Shown: one piece after another, positions 26,919 through 36,479 of the stretch | How positions within the stretch are numbered: the stretch's first letter is position 1 | Layout of the letters: each line of letters opens with the position of its first letter | DNA from: Marinifilum sp965230805 | GTDB lineage: Bacteria; Bacteroidota; Bacteroidia; Bacteroidales; Marinifilaceae | Reading direction: 5' to 3' | Assembly: GCF_965230805.1 (NCBI RefSeq) | Contig: NZ_OZ246019.1 | Coordinates: forward strand, 3,844,001 to 3,908,000 | Length of the DNA: 64,000 bases | Notes under the pieces: generated by a model | What the model saw: the letters and a program-made list of their open reading frames with translations, nothing else | Database searches by the model: none | Told to the model about the DNA's origin: nothing | Made by a program: the position numbers and the translations under genes

Positions 26919-28121
26919 ATGGCAAAAATCAAAGCAGTTCTTTTTACCTCCAAAAAACTTAAGGATGACACTTCTCCTGTCATGTTAAGGGTGACCCATA
27001 AAAGAAAGATCAAGTACATATCAATGAATATATCGGTTCCAGAATCACATTGGGATGAGAAGGAGTCATTGCTACTTACAAGTGTCATATCAAAAGGGCG
27101 TTTATATAAAAGAAAGAATCTTGAGATTCAAAGTGAGATTGTAAAGTTAAGCGAAGTCATTCTTGATTTAGATTCTTCAGGAAGAAATTATACAATTCAT
27201 GATATCGCGAAAGCAATTAAAGTACTTGAGCCAGGTTCGTTTTCAGAATACGTTGATAAATTAGTCGCAGAACTTGTAGAGTTAGGGAAAAATGGAAATT
27301 CAAATGCATATAAAAACACAAAAAGTGTATTTATAAAAAAGATAGAAAATAAAGATTTGACATTTGATGATATTGACTATACTCTTTTAAAGAAATTTGA
27401 AACCATACTTTTCAATGATGGAGTAAGTGTTAATGGAATCTCTTTTTACATGCGCACAATTCGTGCTATTTATAATAGAGCCATAAAGGAAGGATATGCT
27501 AAAAAAGAGAATTATCCATTTGATAATTACCAGATAAAAAATGCCAAGACACAAAAAAGAGCACTCACAAAGGAAGATATCATCAAGCTTAGGGATTTGG
27601 ACTTAAACGGAAAACCAGCTCAGGAAAGAGCCCGAGATTATTTCATGTTTAGTTTTTATTGTATGGGGATGTCTTTTGTGGATATAGCTAATTTGAAAGT
27701 GTCGGACATTGTCAATGGAAGACTTCAATATTCAAGACAGAAAACAGCTCAGTTGTATAATTTTGAATTGGTGCCTCCCGCCTTAGATTTGATTAAAAAA
27801 TACTCAGACTTAAAGAATCCAGAAGATTATATATTTCCAATTATAGATGCGGATCATCCTGATCCTTACAGGTGTTATCGAACGAGAATGCAAGCTAATA
27901 ATTATAGGTTAAAGGAAATTCAAAAGCATTTGGAATTACCAATTGCATTGACTTCTTATGTGGCCAGGCATTCTTGGGCAACTATTGCTAAAAGATCTGG
28001 TATTCCTACCGCTGTTATTTCTGAAGGACTTGGTCATACAACCGAGAAAACTACCCAGATTTATCTGGACAGTTTTGAAAACTCAGTTTTGGACGAAGCA
28101 AACAAAATTATAACCCTTTAA
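26919..28121 (+). CDS. Tyrosine site-specific recombinase (integrase) of the island
   Basis: I take the start at 26919 (MAKIKAVLF...), which gives 400 residues; the longer frame from 26865 crosses the subterminal repeat. The N-terminal arm-binding region (residues ~1-100) and SAM-like core-binding region (~105-200) are followed by the catalytic domain. Active-site residues are Arg239 (ARDYFMFSFYCMGM), Arg350 in SYVARHSWAT, His373 in GLGHTTEKT, and Tyr382 in QIYLDSF. The TSYVARHSWAT form, with Tyr where others have His, is usual in Bacteroidota integrases. Its position right inside the left attachment copy identifies it as the enzyme that moves the island. Confidence 0.94.
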   Translation: MAKIKAVLFTSKKLKDDTSPVMLRVTHKRKIKYISMNISVPESHWDEKESLLLTSVISKGRLYKRKNLEIQSEIVKLSEVILDLDSSGRNYTIHDIAKAIKVLEPGSFSEYVDKLVAELVELGKNGNSNAYKNTKSVFIKKIENKDLTFDDIDYTLLKKFETILFNDGVSVNGISFYMRTIRAIYNRAIKEGYAKKENYPFDNYQIKNAKTQKRALTKEDIIKLRDLDLNGKPAQERARDYFMFSFYCMGMSFVDIANLKVSDIVNGRLQYSRQKTAQLYNFELVPPALDLIKKYSDLKNPEDYIFPIIDADHPDPYRCYRTRMQANNYRLKEIQKHLELPIALTSYVARHSWATIAKRSGIPTAVISEGLGHTTEKTTQIYLDSFENSVLDEANKIITL

Positions 28122-28260
28122 ATATTTTATCTCTAAGCGTAATAGCTTATTGTTTTGTAGGATATAGCGATTTTGATTTGCTATGATGTGCATCATTTTG
28201 CCAAATCTAATTTGTAGTATATTTAATAATTGTTAAATTAGTGTGACAATAAATTTTCGT

Positions 28261-29265
28261 ATGATAATCGAAAAGCACTACTTACTACTGAAAGATGAAC
28301 TGTCCAGGACAGTCGTCGAATTTGAAAAAGACAACAATGACTACAAGACATTTTTTAATGGCCATTCAAATCTGGAATATTACAAACTCCACCTGAACAA
28401 ACTTCAAATTGACTTTGTAAATGAATTGCGTAGCAACCTGACAGATTGTAAAACTCAGGGAGAAATTCATATGTACCTATTGACAACAAAACGCATTTTT
28501 GAGTTGATCAAAGCCAGATTGCAATCCACAACAGAAACAGACTATTCAGGACTGAATGTCAAGATGATTTCAAAATTAAATAATGAAATCTCTTGTATTA
28601 ATACAGGACCTGAAGAGTTCATGTATGTGGAGCAGTATCTGCATTGTCAATATCAGGTTACATTGGATGTGATCTCTGTGGTTAATGATTGCTTGGAGAA
28701 CTTTTCCCAATCTGGTAAAAAGAAATCGTCAAAGAAAAACAAGTTGGAAAAAGGATCTTGGCAGGATGACATAAAAGAACACTACAATACTATCATGAAG
28801 ATGAAAGATGATCTTTATAGAATCATCTCATTGGAAGAAAAAATGGAGCATGTTCTTAATGTAAAGGAAGGTTTAGTTTTGCAATTTCAGAATAGTGGCA
28901 AAGATTTCTACAGTTCTTCATTGAGCGTACTATTTGAAATCAGACTCGATTGTTACAGAGAGATGCTGTTGTCTGCAGATAAAGGCAAATCAGAGAAACA
29001 AATTTTTTCTCGATTACTATGGAATAAAAGCAAAACAGACTTTCTGGAAATTATGGATGCATTCCATTTGACAAAAGCTATTAGCTCAACTTCCGGAGAT
29101 CCTCCAACTAGGAAAGAGCTCATCGAAATATTTGTGACCTTTCTGAATATTGATCCTATCCCAGATCACGATAGTCGAATTACAAAATTGCATGATAGGA
29201 TTAACCCGTTCTCATTTTTAGAAAAATTAAAGAATGCAATTGAGCTCTATATATCTAAAAGATAA
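28261..29265 (+). CDS. RteC-like regulator domain protein
   Basis: A 334-residue, mostly helical protein; a GTG start at 28243 would add six residues. The last ~90 residues follow the pattern of RteC, the excision regulator of Bacteroides CTnDOT-type elements: 'LLWNKSKTDFLEIMDAFHL', a segment ending in 'ELIEIFVTFLNIDP', then a helical end 'FSFLEKLKNAIELY'. RteC links a regulatory cascade to excision genes. It follows the integrase with a 140-base gap in the same direction, the expected setting. I rate the family as likely but not certain because the match is to pattern and not to a catalytic motif. A DNA-binding role is inference. Confidence 0.6.
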   Translation: MIIEKHYLLLKDELSRTVVEFEKDNNDYKTFFNGHSNLEYYKLHLNKLQIDFVNELRSNLTDCKTQGEIHMYLLTTKRIFELIKARLQSTTETDYSGLNVKMISKLNNEISCINTGPEEFMYVEQYLHCQYQVTLDVISVVNDCLENFSQSGKKKSSKKNKLEKGSWQDDIKEHYNTIMKMKDDLYRIISLEEKMEHVLNVKEGLVLQFQNSGKDFYSSSLSVLFEIRLDCYREMLLSADKGKSEKQIFSRLLWNKSKTDFLEIMDAFHLTKAISSTSGDPPTRKELIEIFVTFLNIDPIPDHDSRITKLHDRINPFSFLEKLKNAIELYISKR

Positions 29266-29529
29266 AATCAAATTAATCAGTAAATTGAAGTTTCCCCCTT
29301 ACTTCAATTTGCATTCACCCTGCATCCACCTTGAATCCTCATCGAAGCATTCAAGGCAAAAGCAAAGCAATCTTTTAAAAAAGTGACAAAAAGCAAACTG
29401 CCAGCAATCTCACATTCCTAAAGCGATACCGATTCCTCATCCACAATTTCACCATAAAAATACATCATTCAAGTTGGATATTTAATCTGCTTGCCTGTCT
29501 TAAACTTGTTGTATCAAAAATTTAACAAC

Positions 29530-29817
29530 ATGGAAAAAGACAACGCTACCCTTAAATTGTTTCTTTCTATTAATGAGAAAATCTCATCCATAGAGAAACA
29601 AGTCAGACAACTGTCACTCAATGAAAGAAATCCATTAGGAGATACATACCTTGATACCGATGAGGTGTGTGAACTATTAAAAATCTGCAAACGCACATTG
29701 CAAAAACATCGCGACGAAGCTTCCGTAGCTTACATCCAATTCGGAGGAAAAACCCTCTACAAAAAGACCGACATTCAGGATCTCCTTGAGAAGCACTATC
29801 AACACGCCATCAATTAA
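29530..29817 (+). CDS. Excisionase-like helix-turn-helix protein (HTH_17 type)
   Basis: 95 residues from the start at 29530. After a charged N-terminal helix (residues ~1-40) comes a compact HTH_17/MerR-like domain: 'YLDTDEVCELLKICKRTLQKHRDE' followed by 'YIQFGGKTLYKKTDIQDLLEKH'. Small proteins with this domain in Bacteroidota mobile elements act as excision factors or transcription regulators. The gene follows the RteC-like gene and precedes a winged-helix gene, the usual order in such elements. The upstream 264 bases contain no gene. Confidence 0.75.
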   Translation: MEKDNATLKLFLSINEKISSIEKQVRQLSLNERNPLGDTYLDTDEVCELLKICKRTLQKHRDEASVAYIQFGGKTLYKKTDIQDLLEKHYQHAIN

Positions 29818-29861
29818 TCACTATTGACCATTGATCTTTCTTTCGGTTGCTGAGCCCTTAT

Positions 29862-29879
29862 CCTGAGCGAAGTTGAAGG
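29862..29879 (+). repeat. REP-like motif, copy 1
   Basis: CCTGAGCGAAGTTGAAGG. Related copies occur at 31438-31453 and 51568-51583, all in non-coding parts of the island. The pattern CTGAGCG-AGT-GAAG resembles short intergenic repeats scattered in Bacteroidota genomes. Confidence 0.5.
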
Positions 29880-29966
29880 ATAGTCGAAGTAAACTGATAA
29901 CCGTCAACCATTGACTAATGACCATTGGCAAGGTCCGTAATTCGTAATTCCAAATTCGTAATTCCC

Positions 29967-30728
29967 ATGCGCAGCATGAACATCCCCATCGAACTACTTG
30001 TCTTTGCACTCTCAAAGCGCAAAGTCAATCAGGTGCGACTCTATCTTTATTTAAAGAGTCAGTGTTCAGGATACCTGCCATGGAATCAGGAAACAATACA
30101 AAAAGTCAAGGATGATCTTGGAATCATTGAAAACAGAACAGTATCCAATAACCTCAAATGGTTGCTAAAGAATTCCTGGGTAGTCATGAATTCAAAGAAA
30201 GGTGTGATTCGTGTAGTCAGTTACATTGTGCTTTCTAAAAAGCTACAATTCCACTCTGCTACCGGAGCACTCTTCGACACTACCCAGTTTCACAATTTCC
30301 GACCATTCATTTATGCGGCAGTAGTAACCTACTATCTCAAATACAAGCATCGGATAGCCAAACAATCGGAACGAAAAAAAGGGCGTTCCATTACGAATTG
30401 TAGCTACCAGGATATGCCGGCACAATACTTGGCCAATGTATTGGGAATGGGAAAATCTACCATAGTTCGCTATCGCCAGAGAGCATGGGATGCAGGATTT
30501 ATAAAAATGAAACACCGTTACAAACCACTATTTCTTCCAATAGAAGAACTTCCATTTTGTCGTATCTATGGCGATGAGGAAGCCTGGCAACTGGTCATTC
30601 ATAACAACCAGGTGAAGGTTCAACTTTCAAATGCCATTACCTCATACATTCGCTTACGAACAAAACCGGGACTGAAAAACACATTCGATCCAGGGAAAAA
30701 CTGGACCCGTTATAAGAAGGGATCCTAA
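29967..30728 (+). CDS. Predicted winged-helix DNA-binding protein of the mobile element
   Basis: About 253 residues from the Met at 29967 (29976 is an alternative start). Two helix-turn-helix-like parts can be seen: residues ~20-90 (LPWNQETIQKVKDDLGI followed by NNLKWLLKNSWV) and residues ~150-180 (YLANVLGMGKSTIVRYRQRAWDAGFI). The layout is reminiscent of replication-initiator-like or MarR-like winged-helix proteins, but I do not recognise a specific family. The C-terminus is basic. The gene lies in the left, mobility-related part of the island, after the excisionase-like gene. A regulatory or replication role is plausible and unproven. The sequence before it contains repeated GTAATTCGTAATTC strings, also seen near 30829. 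Confidence 0.6.
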   Translation: MRSMNIPIELLVFALSKRKVNQVRLYLYLKSQCSGYLPWNQETIQKVKDDLGIIENRTVSNNLKWLLKNSWVVMNSKKGVIRVVSYIVLSKKLQFHSATGALFDTTQFHNFRPFIYAAVVTYYLKYKHRIAKQSERKKGRSITNCSYQDMPAQYLANVLGMGKSTIVRYRQRAWDAGFIKMKHRYKPLFLPIEELPFCRIYGDEEAWQLVIHNNQVKVQLSNAITSYIRLRTKPGLKNTFDPGKNWTRYKKGS

Positions 30729-30851
30729 GGGAAGACTGCGATAGCAGAAATTCCCGCAAGGATCCCGTAGGGAAACGCCACGGCGTGTCCAATTCAAATG
30801 GCCGCCAGATTTATCTGGTGCGAAACGTAATTCGTAATTAAAACAATTGTC

Positions 30852-31430
30852 ATGAATAATCTTAAGCACTACCTAACCAACCTCCACTACCTAACCAACC
30901 TCCTCATCAGCTTCTTTTTGGAAAATAGCTCCTTATTGTCCGACGAGATAATTTCCCTCATGGACAAAACCCAGTTGGAACTCCACGATTTAATGGAAAT
31001 AAAAGGAGAGTTGGAGAGCAAGTTAAATTGCTTCGAAAACATCGAAACAATTTGCAAGCACCCACGATATTTTAACATCGAAAAGCCTTCAGAATTAATC
31101 CAATTTTATACTTCAAAAGAATCCTTCAGAAAAAACACCTATGCCTTGAATACCTTCCTGGCATATGCCAATTCATTCGCACAGGCAATGCACAAGTCAA
31201 ACCTCGAGGTAATTGAAAATTTACCACCCTTGTATCAATCCATTTTGAATCATAGTAGAAAAAATAGGAGAGAAGGATTTAGAGAAGCTTTGGCTAAGAT
31301 TATTTACGAACATCCATTTCCGGAAATCCTAACTGCAGAATACATCCGCATCACAACATTGATTGCCGACTTGGCCAAATCCAAAACAGCCCTCAAATAT
31401 TTCATCTCAACCTTGGAGCAGCAATTTTAA
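30852..31430 (+). CDS. Helical protein of unknown function
   Basis: 192 residues, almost entirely predicted helix, no signal peptide or membrane span. I do not recognise it. The N-terminus starts with the repeated words YLTNLHYLTNLL. A central coiled-coil-like segment (residues ~35-60, DEIISLMDKTQLELHDLMEIKGE) is followed by a patch with aromatic and basic residues, and the end is again helical. The codon use and position between the winged-helix gene and the restriction genes suggest island cargo. It ends near a hairpin. It is a real-looking frame with no overlap, but its role cannot be read. Confidence 0.55.
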   Translation: MNNLKHYLTNLHYLTNLLISFFLENSSLLSDEIISLMDKTQLELHDLMEIKGELESKLNCFENIETICKHPRYFNIEKPSELIQFYTSKESFRKNTYALNTFLAYANSFAQAMHKSNLEVIENLPPLYQSILNHSRKNRREGFREALAKIIYEHPFPEILTAEYIRITTLIADLAKSKTALKYFISTLEQQF

Positions 31431-31437
31431 TTGGTAG

Positions 31438-31453
31438 CTGAGCGAAGTTAAAG
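31438..31453 (+). repeat. REP-like motif, copy 2
   Basis: CTGAGCGAAGTTAAAG, related to the motifs at 29862 and 51568. Confidence 0.45.
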
Positions 31454-31516
31454 CTTGAACTCCAGCTTTGCTGGTCTCTCCTGATCATTCGGGATTCGAC
31501 TTTCAAAAACAAGAAA

Positions 31517-31537
31517 ACCTCCCCAAAACAGGGAGGT
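31517..31537 (+). terminator. Possible terminator hairpin before the restriction operon
   Basis: ACCTCCC (31517-31523) pairs with GGGAGGT (31531-31537), 7-base loop. The following T-run is weak, so termination is uncertain. Confidence 0.45.
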
Positions 31538-31539
31538 CC

Positions 31540-31760
31540 TTTACAACTATTAACTACGGTTAATATTAATTATTTACGACATTAAAGGTAAAGAAAAATT
31601 TTATCTTAAAGTATCTGTTTTTAGAAAGTATTTACAATTATTAACTGCGAGGATAAAGAAGCATTTATTAAAATCAATTTCGTTTATTTTGTTAATTTTA
31701 CATCAGTTTGTAAATAATGTAGTGAAGGAGCGTGCAAAAGTGATTTGGTTTATTTACAAT
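31540..31760. promoter_or_regulatory. Repeated TTTACAA elements upstream of hsdR
   Basis: A TTTACAAYTATTAACTRCG word occurs at 31540-31558 and again at 31631-31649, with a shorter TTTACAAT at 31753-31760 just before hsdR. The 353-base gap (31431-31783) holds no gene, so these direct repeats may be binding sites controlling the operon. Their function is inference. Confidence 0.4.
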
Positions 31761-31783
31761 GTTGAGCTTAATTAATAATTGAA

Positions 31784-34700
31784 ATGAAAAGCAACTTCCA
31801 TTTTTTTAATACAGAATTTTCCGATTTAGCAAAATTGGGACAATTGGCCGAGCGCAATCTTCATGAAGATCCACAAACCACGATGAGTAAACTTAGGTTA
31901 CTTTGTGAAAGGATCGCATCTTACATATGCCAACTGGAATCTTTTGAAATTGAAACAACTGTACAATTTGAAAGGCTGAATTTTTTAAAAAAAGAAGATA
32001 TTATTCCAGGAAGAGTATTACAGCATTTTCATTCTATAAGAAAATTAGGAAATAAAGCTGTTCATTATAATGAAGCATCATTTGATGATAGTTTACTTAG
32101 GTTGCGTCAAGCCTGGAATGTTAGTGTTTGGTTTTATCAAAACTATTCTGAAGTAAGTGATTTTTTACCAGAGGAATTCATAGTTCCTCAGGCTCAGATA
32201 TCTCTGAAAGAAACAACTGAGAAATTAGAACAAGAAATTGAAATCTTAAGAATTCAAAATCAAAACCTACTTCAGGAAAAACAAAATCTGATTCAAAAGG
32301 AATCACAACGTGCAAAGCAAAAACGTCGAGAATTTGCAGTAGAATCAGCGAAAAGATTAGATATTTCCGAAAAAGAAGCTCGATTAGTTATTGATGAAGC
32401 TTTAAAGAAAAATGGATGGGAGATTCTCCATTATACAAAGGGTATGGATACAACTTCTCTTCAAAATCATGCAGTAGAAGAATATCCTACCGAATCTGGT
32501 CCCGTCGATTACGCTCTTTTTGTGGAAGGAAAACTTTTAGGAATGCTGGAAGCAAAACGTCCATCTACAGATCCTCAAAATGTTCTGGATTCACAAACCA
32601 AGCGCTATGCCAAAACAGTAAAAGAAGGAGTAGGAAATTGGTATGGTTACAAAGTCCCATTTTTGTATGCTTCAAATAGTGATAGAATCTTTCATTTAGA
32701 TGTTAGAAGCAATTTAAATACGGACCGACAAATTTATGGATACCATACTCCAGAGGCATTAAAAGAAAAATTCGAAAGAGATGAGCATGCTGCAGAAACC
32801 TGGTTGGTAAACCATAAGGTGCAACACCCTTGGATTAGAAATTATCAAGAAAATGCCATAAAAGCGGTTGAAGAGACCATTATTGATGGCAAAACAAAAC
32901 TAATGCTTGCCATGGCTACTGGTACAGGTAAAACCTTCACTGCAGCCAATTTAATTTATCGTCTTCTAAGATCAAAGAAAGCAAAGCGGATCTTATTCTT
33001 GGTAGATCGTAGATCTTTGGCAGTACAAACCGTAAGTAGTTTTCATGGCTTTGAGACCCCTGATAAAAACAAACTCAATCAGGAATATGAAATCTACAGT
33101 CAAAAATTTTCGAAAAATGATTTTCAGGATGAAAAATTCGATAACGAAGTACTGCCGAAATCATATTTGACAAATCCGGACGGATCAAAAACCTACATTT
33201 ATGTAGCTACCATCCAACGAATGGCATACAACCTATTGGGTAAATCTGCTAAATTGAATAATTCTGATGAGTCCGATGCTGAAGAAGATGTAAAACCTCT
33301 GGATATACCAATTCATGCTTTTGATGTGGTAATTGCCGATGAATGCCACCGTGGTTATACATCCCGTGAAAACAACATCTGGCGTCAAGTACTAAACCAT
33401 TTCGATGCTATTAAAATTGGATTAACTGCGACTCCTGCAGCACATACAGTTGCTTTCTTTGATATGCCTATCTTTGAATACCCTTTTAACAAGGCCGTTG
33501 AAGAAGGATACCTCTGTGATTACGATCCAAAATTAATTCATTCAAAGGTCAAAATTGAAGGTGCTTTCCTAAAGGAAGGAGAATTAATTGGTGAAATTGA
33601 CGATGATACAAAAGAAGAGATACAATACAATTTAGAGGCGGAACGAGAATACCGTTCAAGCGAAATTGAATCTAAGATAACAGTTCCGGATACCAACAAA
33701 AAAATCTTAATGGAACTGAAAAAACACTGCGATGATTTTGAAAAAAGACATGGACGCTTCCCAAAAACTCTAATCTTTGCAGCCAACGACAAAGCTCCAA
33801 AATCTCATGCAGACCAATTGGTCACAATGGCAACCAAGATATTTGGCAGAGGTCACGATTTTGTAAAAAAAATCACCGGCAATAAAAATGTGGACAAACC
33901 TCTTCAGCTGATTAAACAATTCAGAAACAGACAGGAAACAAAAATTGTTGTGACTGTCGACATGTTAAGTACCGGAGTAGACATTCCCGAATTAGAATTT
34001 ATTGTATTTTTGCGCCCCGTAAAATCTCGTATTTTGTGGGAACAAATGCTGGGTAGAGGGACACGAAAATGTGATGAAATCAATAAGGAATGTTTTTACG
34101 TATTTGATTGTTTTGGAGGTACGCTTTTCGAATACTTCAAGAATGCAAGTAAGATGTCTGAAGAAATAAAACCGGATACCATCTCATTGCAAGAAGTAAT
34201 CGAAAGAATTTTTAGAAACGAGGATCGTTCATATAATCTCAAAAAACTAATGCGACGTTTACGTAGAATTGAGAAAACAATGAGTGGCGAAGCTTACGAG
34301 CAATTTGAACCCTTTATTCTCAATGGTGACATAAAAAGTTTCACAGATCAACTGGAAGATAAAATCCAAAATGATTTTATCAATACTATGAAATTACTCC
34401 GGAATAAAGATTTTCAAGATCTTTTGCTTCATTACAAGCGTCCAAGAAAACGATTTACAACGGCTTACAATTACATAGATGAAGTTCATTCCGAAGAATT
34501 GTTTAAAGTTGGGGAATCAAATGAGTATTTAAAACCTCAGGATTATCTCTTACAGTTCAAAGAACATATCGAGGATAACAAAGACATTGTAGAAGCATAT
34601 AAAATCATATTGGAGCGCCCGGCAGATTGGAACACCAATGCATTAATGGAATTGAGAAATAATTTAAAACGCAATGGTTATCCGGTCGAAAAGCTAAGGA

Positions 34701-35032
34701 AAGCGCACAAACTAATTTACGACAAAGAATTAATCGATATCATTTCAATGATAAAACATGCAGTTTATGAAGAAGAACCTTTATTAAGTATTAATGAAAG
34801 AATCGATAAAGTAATTCAAAAGGTATTTTCAAATATCGATCTAACACTAGATCAATTGAATTGGGTAGAATACATCAAAGAGCATTTGAAAGAGAATTTA
34901 ACAATCGATGAAGATGATTTCAGAGATTTACCCATCTTTACGGACCGAGGTGGTTGGAATATATTCAAAACTACCTTTGGTGAAAAATGCGAAACTATAA
35001 TTAAGGAAATTAACAAAGCAATAGCGATTTAG
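31784..35032 (+). CDS. hsdR: Type I restriction enzyme R subunit (HsdR), EcoEI type, with DUF4145-like N-terminus
   Basis: 1082 residues. The first ~130 residues look like DUF4145, followed by a coiled-coil segment (~145-190). The nuclease domain has Asp242 and Glu256-Ala-Lys258 in the PD-(D/E)XK pattern. The helicase motor has Walker A ATGTGKT (378-384), motif II DECH (519-522), and later 'STGVDIPELEF' and 'EQMLGRGTR' motifs. The C-terminal part matches the EcoEI R type. HsdR translocates DNA and cuts foreign DNA after recognition by HsdS with HsdM. It starts the operon; hsdM begins 8 bases after its stop. All catalytic motifs are intact, so restriction should be active. Confidence 0.95.
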   Translation: MKSNFHFFNTEFSDLAKLGQLAERNLHEDPQTTMSKLRLLCERIASYICQLESFEIETTVQFERLNFLKKEDIIPGRVLQHFHSIRKLGNKAVHYNEASFDDSLLRLRQAWNVSVWFYQNYSEVSDFLPEEFIVPQAQISLKETTEKLEQEIEILRIQNQNLLQEKQNLIQKESQRAKQKRREFAVESAKRLDISEKEARLVIDEALKKNGWEILHYTKGMDTTSLQNHAVEEYPTESGPVDYALFVEGKLLGMLEAKRPSTDPQNVLDSQTKRYAKTVKEGVGNWYGYKVPFLYASNSDRIFHLDVRSNLNTDRQIYGYHTPEALKEKFERDEHAAETWLVNHKVQHPWIRNYQENAIKAVEETIIDGKTKLMLAMATGTGKTFTAANLIYRLLRSKKAKRILFLVDRRSLAVQTVSSFHGFETPDKNKLNQEYEIYSQKFSKNDFQDEKFDNEVLPKSYLTNPDGSKTYIYVATIQRMAYNLLGKSAKLNNSDESDAEEDVKPLDIPIHAFDVVIADECHRGYTSRENNIWRQVLNHFDAIKIGLTATPAAHTVAFFDMPIFEYPFNKAVEEGYLCDYDPKLIHSKVKIEGAFLKEGELIGEIDDDTKEEIQYNLEAEREYRSSEIESKITVPDTNKKILMELKKHCDDFEKRHGRFPKTLIFAANDKAPKSHADQLVTMATKIFGRGHDFVKKITGNKNVDKPLQLIKQFRNRQETKIVVTVDMLSTGVDIPELEFIVFLRPVKSRILWEQMLGRGTRKCDEINKECFYVFDCFGGTLFEYFKNASKMSEEIKPDTISLQEVIERIFRNEDRSYNLKKLMRRLRRIEKTMSGEAYEQFEPFILNGDIKSFTDQLEDKIQNDFINTMKLLRNKDFQDLLLHYKRPRKRFTTAYNYIDEVHSEELFKVGESNEYLKPQDYLLQFKEHIEDNKDIVEAYKIILERPADWNTNALMELRNNLKRNGYPVEKLRKAHKLIYDKELIDIISMIKHAVYEEEPLLSINERIDKVIQKVFSNIDLTLDQLNWVEYIKEHLKENLTIDEDDFRDLPIFTDRGGWNIFKTTFGEKCETIIKEINKAIAI

Positions 35033-35039
35033 AATACAT

Positions 35040-36479
35040 ATGAACAATCTGGCAAACAAACTGTGGGGATTCTGTAACACTCTTCGTCATGATGGAGTAG
35101 ATTACGGAGATTATATTGAACAACTTACTTATCTGTTGTTTTTTAAAATGGCGGAAGAAAAAGATATTGATTTGCCATCAATCGAATCATACAAAGATGC
35201 AGATGACAATGAAATCGAAAACAAGGAAGTATCTTGGGTAGAATTAAAAAAACAAAGTGGTGTTGAATTAACTCACCTTTATGGCGAAGTGTTGCGTCAT
35301 CTGCGTAAGCAGGAAGGAATCATTGGCGACATGTACTTCCAGGCAATGCCGCGTTTGAACAACCCAACAAATCTTAAGAAACTAATTGCTTTAATCGATG
35401 AAGAGGATTGGACCAGCATCGATGTAGATGTAAAAGGAGAAGCCTTCGAAGCTCTTCTGGAAAAATCAGCTTCCGAAGGAAAAAAAGGCGCAGGACAATA
35501 TTTTACACCTCGCCCCTTAATCAAAAGCATGGTGCGCTTAACCCAACCTGACCCTTTCAATACAACAGAGAAAGAATTCAAAGTTTATGATCCATCATGT
35601 GGAACAGGTGGTTTCTTGGTGAGCGCTTATGAATGGCTATTCGAGCAAAAAAAAGGCGCATTTAAGCGTGAAGAAATACCACGCATAAAAAAAGAAACTT
35701 ATTATGGTCAGGAATTGGTGCCTCGCCCTCGTCGTTTGGCATTAATGAACATGTATCTCCATAACATCGAACCAATCATCTATTTGGGCGATACCATCTA
35801 CGAAGAGCCAAAATCGGAACGTTTCGATGTAGTATTGGCGAATCCTCCTTTCGGAACAAAAGGAGCAAACAATGCGCCGGCGCGTCAGGATTTTACCATC
35901 GAAACAACTAACAAACAATTAAACTTCCTGCAACACATCCTTACCGTATTAAAACCTGGTGGACGTGCTGCTGTAGTTTTACCCGACAACTGTTTGTTCG
36001 AGGATAAGGCAGGCGATGTATTTAAAATCTTAATGCAGGATTGTAACCTACATACCATTTTGCGCTTACCTAATGGTACATTTGTACCATATGCCAACGC
36101 CAAAGCAAATGTTATCTTTTTCCAAAAAGGAATGCCAACCGAAAATGTTTGGATCTACGACAACCGTACCAACATTCCTTCTCTTACTAAAAAAGACAGA
36201 CCTTTAAGCGAGGAACACTTTGTAGATTTCGAAAAATCATTCGGAAAAGATGTATTCGGAAATAACAAACGCAAAGAATCCAGTCGTTTCAAATCTTTCA
36301 ACATTTCTGAGATTAAAGAGAGAAACTACAAGTTGGATATTACCTGGTTGAAAGAGGAGAACGGAGAAAGTGAAAATGGCTTTACAGAACCCTCCGAAAT
36401 CATTTCTCAAGCTACAACAGAGTTGAAAGATGTAATCAAAGATTTAAATAAAATCTTAAAATTGATAGGGGATGAGTAA
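35040..36479 (+). CDS. hsdM: Type I DNA methyltransferase M subunit (HsdM)
   Basis: 479 residues. An N-terminal helical domain (residues ~1-150, start NNLANKLWGFCNTLRHDG) is followed by the N6-adenine methyltransferase fold. The SAM-binding motif is DPSCGTGG (184-191) and the catalytic motif is NPPF (268-271). This is the full length for the subunit. It methylates adenine in host DNA in complex with HsdS, using S-adenosylmethionine. It begins 8 bases after hsdR, and its last 8 bases overlap the start of hsdS, so the three subunits are translationally coupled. Confidence 0.96.
   Translation: MNNLANKLWGFCNTLRHDGVDYGDYIEQLTYLLFFKMAEEKDIDLPSIESYKDADDNEIENKEVSWVELKKQSGVELTHLYGEVLRHLRKQEGIIGDMYFQAMPRLNNPTNLKKLIALIDEEDWTSIDVDVKGEAFEALLEKSASEGKKGAGQYFTPRPLIKSMVRLTQPDPFNTTEKEFKVYDPSCGTGGFLVSAYEWLFEQKKGAFKREEIPRIKKETYYGQELVPRPRRLALMNMYLHNIEPIIYLGDTIYEEPKSERFDVVLANPPFGTKGANNAPARQDFTIETTNKQLNFLQHILTVLKPGGRAAVVLPDNCLFEDKAGDVFKILMQDCNLHTILRLPNGTFVPYANAKANVIFFQKGMPTENVWIYDNRTNIPSLTKKDRPLSEEHFVDFEKSFGKDVFGNNKRKESSRFKSFNISEIKERNYKLDITWLKEENGESENGFTEPSEIISQATTELKDVIKDLNKILKLIGDE

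Noticed and set aside
26919..31430. Conjugative transposon with transfer genes
   Set aside because: RteC-like and HTH genes suggest this origin, but I found no relaxase, coupling protein or tra genes anywhere in the island.
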